DNA of 20,299 nt. It comes from a virus. The DNA is taken from positions 1 to 20,299 of IMG/VR virus record IMGVR_UViG_3300028025_005824. One strand, given 5' to 3'. The notes below the pieces were generated by a model. It made no database searches, had not been told where the DNA came from, and worked only from the letters and a program-made list of their open reading frames with translations. Numbering within the stretch: position 1 is the first letter of the stretch; every line of letters begins with the position of its first letter. Position numbers and translations under genes: made by a program. Positions 14,752-20,299 of this stretch are shown piece by piece.

Positions 14752-15270
14752 TTATTTAATTAATTTTTTTTGATCCTGTGCAACATAAGTCATTGAACCC
14801 ATACCAAGATCTTTTCCTGCAAGTTTATCAATGCTTTCTTGTTGACGATTATTTATTTTAATTTGATTATCTCTCTGTATTTTTTCGTTCATTTCCTCAG
14901 AAATTTCCATGGCATAACGCATAAATGTTTCGCCCATTTTATTTTGACCACCTCTGATTGGAGCAATTTCTAATCCATTTTCATTGGTAGCAGGTTTATA
15001 TCCTAAATCAATTAAATCTTGTAATCGATTAGGGATGTTACCAGAAACCCAGCGCCTTATAAAACCTGCTTTTTTTGGCAAATCTGATAAAGCACCATGT
15101 CTTTTTAAATGTGAACGCGGGCTTCTAATAAATTCTCTTCCATCGGGTAATTTAATAATTTCAATATCACGATTAGTAGGTCTAATTTCTCTATCACTAT
15201 AATTAGATACTCTTTCTTGAGCATGTTCTTTTGAACTTTCTCTGTTTGAATCAATATTTTTGTTTGTCAT
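14752..15270 (-). CDS. Small capsid-module protein with RRWV motif (172 aa)
   Basis: A predicted 172 aa charged protein. The central part, KAGFIRRWVSGNIPNRLQDL followed by IDLGYKPA, matches a recurring phage pattern (PG..RRWV.D...R......LGY..V) seen in small head-module proteins. The N-terminus is polar and probably flexible (DSNRESSKEHAQERVSNYSD); the C-terminus is helical. I chose ATG 15270 because a GAGAA ribosome site (15276-15280) lies 5 bases before it. A TTG at 15282 would add four residues but would place that site inside the gene. It lies 15 nt after the scaffold gene and 2 nt before the 203 aa gene. A role in head assembly is inferred; no enzymatic function is suggested. Confidence 0.66.
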   Translation of the reverse strand: MTNKNIDSNRESSKEHAQERVSNYSDREIRPTNRDIEIIKLPDGREFIRSPRSHLKRHGALSDLPKKAGFIRRWVSGNIPNRLQDLIDLGYKPATNENGLEIAPIRGGQNKMGETFMRYAMEISEEMNEKIQRDNQIKINNRQQESIDKLAGKDLGMGSMTYVAQDQKKLIK

Positions 15271-15275
15271 AAATT

Positions 15276-15280
15276 TTCTC
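15276..15280 (-). promoter_or_regulatory. Ribosome binding site deciding the start of the 172 aa gene
   Basis: GAGAA on the minus strand lies 5 bases before ATG 15270. It favours that start over the TTG at 15282, which has no such site. Confidence 0.5.
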
Positions 15281-15285
15281 AATTA

Positions 15286-16290
15286 TTAATTATTAAAATA
15301 GTCATTAATGGCGTTTTGTTGCATATCTTTAATTTGAGCAGAAGTAAAATTGTGATTCTTTGCAAAATATTGACATGTTTGACGCACATCTAGTGGTAAA
15401 TCATTATAACTATATTGTTTTTTACCTACATTAATACCTCTTTTACCGCTTTCTACACTTGGAGCTTTAGCTCTATTTAATTTATCACTAAATGTTGATT
15501 GAATTTCTTCGCTAACCATTTCTAATCTTTCGCGAAGAGGAATGCGTTCTGATAAAGTAGCAAAATAAGTTTCTGCATATCCTCTCATCGGAGCATTTTC
15601 ATAAAACCAAGTGTTATCTGGAGCCCAATTATCAAATATTTTTTTATCTTCAGGCTGTATTTGTGATTTTGGCTCTTCTTGAATGTTTTCATCAATTTTA
15701 TTTTCGGTAAAAGAAATTTTATTTTTTTCTAATTCATTTCTTTGTTTTTGAATTGCTCTAACTTTAGCAACATCACCCTCTAAAATTGCATTTTCTTCTG
15801 CCTCATCTAAAGATTGAAACCGTTTTTGATTGTTTTCTTCATATGAAAATTTTTGGACATTTAAAATGACGTCCATTTGCTTGCGAAGTTCTGACATTTC
15901 TCTTTCAAGAGCGGTTTTTTCAGAAGCCAGTTTTCGATTTCTTTCATTTAATACGGGAGTTTCTTTTTCCTGAACTTCTAAAAATTCTTGTGCTGTTTTA
16001 TGAGGTTTTAGCGTTCCATCTTTATATCTTCCTTTAAAAAATTTGCCAGTTCTCCAGCCACGATCCCAAGCGTCTTTTTCTGTATCACTTAAAGTTTCAT
16101 AAAAAGCTCTTTCTTCACTTTTTGCTGATTTTTCAAATAGATTATTGTCTTTTTCAATTTCTTCTTCTTCCATTTCTTTTAAAATTGGATTAGAAGATAA
16201 GTTTTTATTTTCCTCAACTTTTGGCTCAAGTTCTTGTGAGTTTAAACCAATATCAATATCTATTTCTTCAGAACGATCAATTACTTGCAT
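15286..16290 (-). CDS. Scaffolding-type protein
   Basis: A 334 aa, highly charged, mostly helical protein. The N-terminus is very acidic (EMEEEEIEKD). A conserved-looking core, DAWDRGWRTGKFFKGRYKDG with a following AQEFLE, leads into a coiled coil at about residues 108-145 (ETPVLNERNRKLASEKTALE, then MSELRKQM). The last 60 residues are basic and aromatic, with QYSYNDLPLDVRQTCQYFA, and could bind the capsid protein as scaffold C-termini do. The G-W...F.G......A.EF segment followed by a coiled coil is typical of phage scaffolds placed between portal and capsid genes, as here. It starts at ATG 16290 with a GAGGA ribosome site (16294-16298), and its start overlaps the end of the GroES gene by 10 nt. 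No internal protease motif was seen. Confidence 0.72.
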   Translation of the reverse strand: MQVIDRSEEIDIDIGLNSQELEPKVEENKNLSSNPILKEMEEEEIEKDNNLFEKSAKSEERAFYETLSDTEKDAWDRGWRTGKFFKGRYKDGTLKPHKTAQEFLEVQEKETPVLNERNRKLASEKTALEREMSELRKQMDVILNVQKFSYEENNQKRFQSLDEAEENAILEGDVAKVRAIQKQRNELEKNKISFTENKIDENIQEEPKSQIQPEDKKIFDNWAPDNTWFYENAPMRGYAETYFATLSERIPLRERLEMVSEEIQSTFSDKLNRAKAPSVESGKRGINVGKKQYSYNDLPLDVRQTCQYFAKNHNFTSAQIKDMQQNAINDYFNN

Positions 16291-16625
16291 ATTTCCTCAT
16301 TAATTTGAATTGCTAAAATATTACGATCAAGAATAATTCTATATTCTTTGCCATCTTTGGTTTGATCTTTGCTTAATCTATAACCCTCATAAGATGGAAT
16401 TAAAATTTTATCACCAACTTTTGGCTTTTTTTTCCATTCCTTATCAGTTCCTTGGTCAAAAGCTTTTTCACCAATATCAATAATAGTTGCCAAAGTTTTA
16501 GCTCCCTGCATATCATCTCTTGATGAATCAGGTATAATTATTCCACCAGAAGTTTTTTCTTCAACTACATCAGGCAAAATTAAAATTCTATATTCAGGAA
16601 CACTGTAACCAGAAGTATTAATCAT
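16281..16625 (-). CDS. groES: GroES-like co-chaperonin (Cpn10), phage-encoded
   Basis: A 114 aa protein that aligns by eye with GroES along its length. YRILILPDVVEEKTSGGIII (12-31) is the first strand and the mobile loop (residues 22-36), where the GGI(I/V) core contacts GroEL. A VGDKILIPSYEGYRL segment follows, and EYRIILDRNILAIQI is the closing strand with the conserved ILAI. It is longer than a usual GroES (about 97 residues), partly through an insertion around residues 54-68 (KAFDQGTDKEWKKKP). It would pair with the host GroEL to fold phage proteins, as T4 gp31 does for its capsid protein; its place right before the scaffold supports that. It starts with a perfect AGGAGG site and overlaps both neighbours, so it is fully part of the operon. 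Confidence 0.9.
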   Translation of the reverse strand: MINTSGYSVPEYRILILPDVVEEKTSGGIIIPDSSRDDMQGAKTLATIIDIGEKAFDQGTDKEWKKKPKVGDKILIPSYEGYRLSKDQTKDGKEYRIILDRNILAIQINEEICK

Positions 16626-16899
16626 TCAAACCTCCTGCAAAACCTTTTAAAATTTCTTCTAAATCGCTAGATTCTTTTGAATTTAATAAATTGTCAATTA
16701 CATCAATAGATTGACAGCCACCAAGAGAACTTAAAACAAAATCATTTTGAAATTTTCCATTATTTATATAATTGTATGCAACATCATTTAATAAACTGAT
16801 ACGCTTCTTTAATAAATAATTTTTAAATTGAATAGTAACTGGGTTTTTAAGCCAATCTTTTAATTCTTGCATTTGTATTTGACTCTGTATTTGACTCAT
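16618..16899 (-). CDS. Small protein of unknown function following the portal (93 aa)
   Basis: A 93 aa protein, largely helical (QELKDWLKNPVTIQFKNYLL), with a C-terminal EEILKGFAGGLND. I do not recognise a function. Small helical proteins are often encoded directly after P22-type portals. The first residues read MSQIQSQIQMQ, encoded by a perfect 12 bp tandem duplication (16874-16897). The M at residue 10 (codon ending 16872) could be an alternative start, so the duplication may lie outside the mature gene. ATG 16899 is 3 nt after the portal stop and has a weak GAG in front; the second ATG has none. The gene ends with an 8 nt overlap into the GroES gene, whose ribosome site it carries. A role in head assembly is a guess from position. 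Confidence 0.6.
   Translation of the reverse strand: MSQIQSQIQMQELKDWLKNPVTIQFKNYLLKKRISLLNDVAYNYINNGKFQNDFVLSSLGGCQSIDVIDNLLNSKESSDLEEILKGFAGGLND
16631..16636 (-). promoter_or_regulatory. Ribosome binding site of the GroES gene
   Basis: AGGAGG lies 5 bases before ATG 16625, the best ribosome site in the window, and is formed by Ala-Gly-Gly codons near the end of the upstream 93 aa gene. Confidence 0.75.
16874..16897. repeat. Perfect 12 bp tandem duplication
   Basis: TGTATTTGACTC occurs twice head to tail on the plus strand (16874-16885 and 16886-16897). On the minus strand it encodes SQIQ twice at the start of the 93 aa protein. In-frame length suggests replication slippage. Confidence 0.8.
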
Positions 16900-16902
16900 A
16901 AT

Positions 16903-19077
16903 TTACTCATTATTTTGATTAATATTATTATCAATAGTTTCGGGTTTAATTTCCTTAACTTGTTGATTTTCTAGCTTTGCTAGCTCTACTGCCGCTTTAA
17001 ATCTTCTATCTTCTTTGCGGTCTTGCATTTCGTTTTGTCTTGATTCTGCATCAATCATATTATCCAAAACGTCTAATTTTTCTTTAGTTTCTGCCATCTC
17101 GGTATCTTTAACTAATTTGCCTGCTTGTGCATAGTTGACCAATACCTCTGAGTCAGTTTTTGCCGATTCTTTTTGTAGCCTCATTTGCTCTAGCTCTAAT
17201 TCAGCAGATTTAATTTGCACATTTGCTTGTATTTGCATTCGTTTAGTTTCTTCTTGTGCCATTGTTAATTCAACGGCAGGGTCAGGTTGTGGTTGTGGTT
17301 GAATAATAAACTTATCAAAATTTTCAACACCCGCTATTTCAAAAACTGTTTTATGCAACAACATTTGATCAACATAAGGTGAATTAATAAATCCCATTAA
17401 AAATTGTGCTTTTGCGAATTTTTGCATTGAAATCACAGTTTCAGGATCTACGACTGGGACAATATCATAACCTTTTAAATCAAAATCTTCCTTAACATTT
17501 GGCACTTCGTTTAGCTTCATGTCTAAAATTTCAGAATATTTTTTTTGAGATAAATAAGTTGAATTTATTTCGTAAAATATCTTAACTTCATTTTTTAGTG
17601 AGTTATAGATTCTTTTAAAAACACTCTTAAATTGTTTTTGCCCTTGCTCTGCCATTCCCATATAAGTAGTAGCAGCAATATTTCCAGCATTTTCACCAGT
17701 CAATACATCTCTTAAAGAAGCTAATTCTTTACCTGCATTTACTAAAAATTGCATTAAAACAAATAAAGTTTGCGATGGTTCAGCATGTGGCAAAGGGACA
17801 ATAGCATCGCGAATACTTCCACCGTAAGAATCAACCATTTTCCATTCTGATAGCTTGAAGGGTTTCATGCCACCAGAAATATTTAATGTTTTAGCAATAA
17901 ATCCGCCACCTGTATTCTGTAAAGTTCCAGCATCATTAAGTTGATTAATATTTGAATTAATCGCAGAATTTATGTTGTATAACAAATGCCCCAATCCAAT
18001 CGAGTAAAAAGATCCGTCGGGTGATGGGATAAAATTATATGCGGTAAAAAATTTTATAGGTTTAATTTTAATTATTTCTTGTTTTTTATTATATTTAACA
18101 TCTTTTTCATCAAATCTTTTTACTAACTTTATTAATTTGTTAGTAGCTTTATGAACTACTGCAATATATGGCTCTGGGTATCCATCATTATCTAAATCAA
18201 AATAATTGTGTTGCTCTAAAAAAATAACTAAACCCGCTGATGCTTCATCGCTTGTTTGTTTTTCGTCGTCAGCATCTAAAGAATTATCAAAAGATGCACT
18301 ATCTTGTGCTTCTGGATTAAAATCAAAATCAATGTAATCACCACTACGAATTGACGAAACAACATCTTGCGGATATTTTTCAATGATATGCGTAACTGGT
18401 GCATCAAAAGATGTGGCAAAATCATTAATGATTAATTTGTCGGGATAAATTAAATCTGATTTTATGCATTCGTCATTATTATCATAATAATTTTTTTTAA
18501 ACATTATTCCAAGCGTTGCTAACGCTACAAACAATGCGTCCATGTCTTTTTCAAAACCTTCAATTTCTTCATTCAATTGATAGTTCATTACTGTTGCAAC
18601 TCTTTGACCGCGTTTAAGCTTGGCACCTACATTTTGAATTGCTGGCAAACCTGTTTCGTCTAGTGTGGCAATTGATCCATCTTCGTTTCTCATCTCATTA
18701 CCTTCTAGATCTTTCATCACTTCGCCATCATCATTGCCAATAACTTTGGCTTTTACGATATTACTATCTTTAAAAATTTCGGTATAACATTTTGCGGAAA
18801 AATCAACACAAGCCGTAGAGATTAAAGGAAACATTATATTAGATGAACCTTCAAAAGGAAATGAGCGCTTATCGCCGATTGCTAAAGTGCATTTGACTAA
18901 ATCTTGTAATACTTTTTGTTTTTCGCTACGAGATTGTAAGTCAGTGTTATATCTAGTTATAACTTCACTTGCGATAAGTGTTTTACTTTCTTCAGACAAT
19001 ATACTTGCTAGATTGTCAGTCGACAAAATAGTTTTAAAATCAAGTTTTGAATTGTAAGAATTTTTTTGAATTAACAA
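16903..19077 (-). CDS. P22-type portal protein
   Basis: 724 aa, almost the same length as P22 gp1 (725). The block DKRSFPFEGSSNIMFPLIST (69-88) with the following FSAKCYTEIF is the family signature near the N-terminus. The middle region has LDNDGYPEPYIAVVHKATNK followed by LVKRFD, the typical D.DNDG..EPY...H segment. The C-terminal 120 residues are Gln/Glu-rich helices (MAQEETKRMQIQANVQ, LELEQMRLQKESAK), matching the C-terminal helical barrel of P22 portals. Twelve copies would form the DNA channel at one vertex. No ATG lies in frame before the first conserved block (the first is M82). The reading frame opens at TTG 19077 after an in-frame TAA, so a TTG or similar start must be used. Adjacent to terminase, separated by 79 bp. 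Confidence 0.88.
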   Translation of the reverse strand: MLIQKNSYNSKLDFKTILSTDNLASILSEESKTLIASEVITRYNTDLQSRSEKQKVLQDLVKCTLAIGDKRSFPFEGSSNIMFPLISTACVDFSAKCYTEIFKDSNIVKAKVIGNDDGEVMKDLEGNEMRNEDGSIATLDETGLPAIQNVGAKLKRGQRVATVMNYQLNEEIEGFEKDMDALFVALATLGIMFKKNYYDNNDECIKSDLIYPDKLIINDFATSFDAPVTHIIEKYPQDVVSSIRSGDYIDFDFNPEAQDSASFDNSLDADDEKQTSDEASAGLVIFLEQHNYFDLDNDGYPEPYIAVVHKATNKLIKLVKRFDEKDVKYNKKQEIIKIKPIKFFTAYNFIPSPDGSFYSIGLGHLLYNINSAINSNINQLNDAGTLQNTGGGFIAKTLNISGGMKPFKLSEWKMVDSYGGSIRDAIVPLPHAEPSQTLFVLMQFLVNAGKELASLRDVLTGENAGNIAATTYMGMAEQGQKQFKSVFKRIYNSLKNEVKIFYEINSTYLSQKKYSEILDMKLNEVPNVKEDFDLKGYDIVPVVDPETVISMQKFAKAQFLMGFINSPYVDQMLLHKTVFEIAGVENFDKFIIQPQPQPDPAVELTMAQEETKRMQIQANVQIKSAELELEQMRLQKESAKTDSEVLVNYAQAGKLVKDTEMAETKEKLDVLDNMIDAESRQNEMQDRKEDRRFKAAVELAKLENQQVKEIKPETIDNNINQNNE

Positions 19078-19156
19078 TTTTTAAATTCGTTTAATGTTTA
19101 TAATTATCTAATAATTAAATATAATTAACTATATCAAAATATTTGTCAAGCACTTT
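19078..19156 (-). promoter_or_regulatory. 79 bp gap between terminase and portal, with a weak promoter candidate
   Basis: Very AT-rich. On the minus strand TTGACA (19144-19149) is followed after 17 bases by AATTAT (19121-19126), only four of six matches to the -10. A perfect 7-3-7 palindrome, TAATTAT-CTA-ATAATTA on the plus strand, spans 19101-19117. No terminator-like GC hairpin is present. The gap may hold a promoter or operator for the portal-capsid genes, but the -10 is poor. Confidence 0.35.
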
Positions 19157-20299
19157 TTAATAACCCGTGATTGCATTTCTATTTGATGCGTTCATGAACT
19201 CTTCTAAAACATACTCGTCTTGATAATCATAATTGTCTTGTTTAAAAGTTTCAAGCCGATGACATGAAGCCGCAAAAGTTTGGAAAGCATCTGCTCCATT
19301 TGAATTAATGTCGTGAAGGGGTTGGTCCATAAAGCAACCAAGTTTGTCATTAAACTTCTTGCGATATTCCCGCAATCTGTTCAATCCTAATTCACATTTT
19401 GTTTGATTAAACCAGCAACGATTTAAAATTGTGCGAGCGTCGTTGATTGAATTCATTTTATTTTGTGCGCGTGTTATTTTCTCAAATCTAAAACCAAATT
19501 GTTGAGCGACTTCTAAGCCATCTTTTCCATCGTAATAACTACGTGTTGAAATGTCATGCGGTGCGAAATGGTAGCCGTAATTATAGTCTTTATCTTTTAG
19601 AATCTTAAAATAATGCGGTAGTGGCTCTTCGCTCATTTCGTAGTAATCAACCAAAGTAAAATCAAAGCCCTTTTTTTGAAAAAACCAAATGCAAGTTGTG
19701 TCATTAATCCCTAAATCCCAAGCTGTATGCACGGGTAAATATTTATCGACACTTACTCTTCCAATCCTTCCATCTTGTTCCGCTTTGATTAACTCTTTTG
19801 ACCAGTAAGCGCCAACAATTGCTTTTTGAAATGCTTCTTTGCTATTGCTTGGAAACTCTTGCTTCATTAAATCGCCCTGTGTCTCTTCCTTCTTACAATA
19901 CCAAGTTTTTTGCTGTTTTGTTAGCTTTATGCCCTCATTTTCCAGTTCTAAGAAATAATCGCTTTGTTTGTCGCTCAATCTATAGTCGGCGTCCATTTTG
20001 TATTTTTTGTCTTTCCACCAGCCAAAAAAATGGAACTTCCAATCTAAAGCCGTTAATTCATCTTTCATTCTCATCTTCCTTTCTGCTACATCACATAAAC
20101 TAAAGAAATGCCCGCTTGCTCCTTGTGCAGTCGATTCAATTACTATTTGTTGACCTTGATGCACTGTATTAAGCGAACCGCTCATTATCTCTTCTGCTTT
20201 CTCAGGACTCTTACGGCATATCTTGCCGAACTCCGTAATATGTAAGCGTTGAACTGTTCCCGACCGTGCCGAGGTGGTGACGGAATAAGATGAACCATT
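19157..20299 (-). CDS. terL: Terminase large subunit, N-terminus cut by right edge
   Basis: The open frame runs in from the right edge and ends at TAA 19157, giving the C-terminal 380 residues. RLHITEFGK (fragment residues 18-26) fits the Walker B/catalytic Glu region, and IVIESTAQGASGHFF (52-66) fits the ATPase coupling motif. The RNase H-like nuclease follows: HTAWDLGIND (first Asp at fragment 195), YGYHFAPHD (Asp 249) and HDINSNGADAFQ (Asp 330 and 337), the three acidic positions expected for cutting DNA. The Walker A half is outside the window. An internal ATG at 20185 is not a real start, because it lies after the Walker B strand. The protein pumps DNA into the head through the portal encoded 79 bp downstream. 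GC content climbs toward the right edge, unlike the rest of the window. Confidence 0.92.
   Translation of the reverse strand, partial: NGSSYSVTTSARSGTVQRLHITEFGKICRKSPEKAEEIMSGSLNTVHQGQQIVIESTAQGASGHFFSLCDVAERKMRMKDELTALDWKFHFFGWWKDKKYKMDADYRLSDKQSDYFLELENEGIKLTKQQKTWYCKKEETQGDLMKQEFPSNSKEAFQKAIVGAYWSKELIKAEQDGRIGRVSVDKYLPVHTAWDLGINDTTCIWFFQKKGFDFTLVDYYEMSEEPLPHYFKILKDKDYNYGYHFAPHDISTRSYYDGKDGLEVAQQFGFRFEKITRAQNKMNSINDARTILNRCWFNQTKCELGLNRLREYRKKFNDKLGCFMDQPLHDINSNGADAFQTFAASCHRLETFKQDNYDYQDEYVLEEFMNASNRNAITGY

Noticed and set aside
14984-15202. Open frame of 72 codons on the plus strand
   Set aside because: Antisense to the RRWV-motif gene, no ribosome site or motif.
16281-16625. GroES as a host gene, implying a prophage edge
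   Set aside because: It overlaps phage genes on both sides and no GroEL follows, so it belongs to the phage operon.
19798-20103. 101-codon open frame on the plus strand, Leu/Phe/Ser-rich
   Set aside because: Lies fully opposite the terminase nuclease region; a membrane-like look is explained by complementary codons of a charged protein.
20071-20185. ATG 20185 as the start of the terminase gene
   Set aside because: The frame is open to the right edge and the residues before this Met contain the Walker B region, so the gene starts outside the window.
1-20299. tRNA genes, CRISPR arrays, insertion sequences, attachment sites
   Set aside because: No cloverleaf, no regularly spaced repeats, no transposase or terminal inverted repeats, and no integrase were seen on either strand.

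Overview
The window is about 20.3 kb of the late (structural) region of a tailed bacteriophage with P22-like, podovirus-type architecture. Every convincing gene is on the minus strand and the genes are tightly packed, with start/stop overlaps of 1-16 nt, so the biological order runs from the right end of the window to the left. Base composition is strongly AT-rich over most of the window (about 30% GC by eye), rising to about half GC in the last 150 bases. No tRNA, integrase, replication, lysis or CRISPR feature was seen. The AT-rich genome and the gene set suggest a phage of an AT-rich, Shine-Dalgarno-using bacterium, possibly an aquatic alphaproteobacterium or similar. The host cannot be fixed from this sequence. 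Whether it is a free phage or a prophage cannot be decided, because both ends are cut inside genes.

Packaging and capsid module (20299 to about 11785): the 3' part of the large terminase subunit, a P22-type portal (724 aa, TTG start), a small unknown protein, a GroES-like co-chaperonin, a coiled-coil scaffold-type protein, a small RRWV-motif virion-associated protein, a 203 aa structural protein, the major capsid protein (Mu gpT/HK97-fold type), and two further probable virion proteins (231 and 215 aa).

Accessory cassette (11783 to 10552): a CDRTGFK-motif small protein, a ParB-like domain protein, a 32 aa lysine-rich ORF that is easy to miss, an 82 bp gap with a good sigma70-like promoter, and a cupin-like protein.

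Ejection and tail module (10555 to 1): three DNA-ejection proteins in the order gp7-like, gp20-like, gp16-like. Then come a tail fibre/spike with a gp53-like C-terminal domain and its probable assembly chaperone, the gp4-like and gp10-like head-tail/DNA-stabilisation proteins, and a 100 aa protein with three W-x-x-F-F repeats in the place where P22 has its tail needle. A large phage-fibre gene, cut by the left edge, comes last.

Together these genes would package DNA through the portal, fold and assemble the shell (GroES and scaffold), close the vertex (gp4/gp10), deliver the ejection proteins and bind the host (two fibre-type proteins). The points most worth a second look are the triplicated W-FF protein, the 32 aa lysine-rich ORF, the intergenic promoter and its inverted repeat, a 10-mer shared by two of the larger gaps, the TTG-initiated portal and the GC jump at the terminase end.
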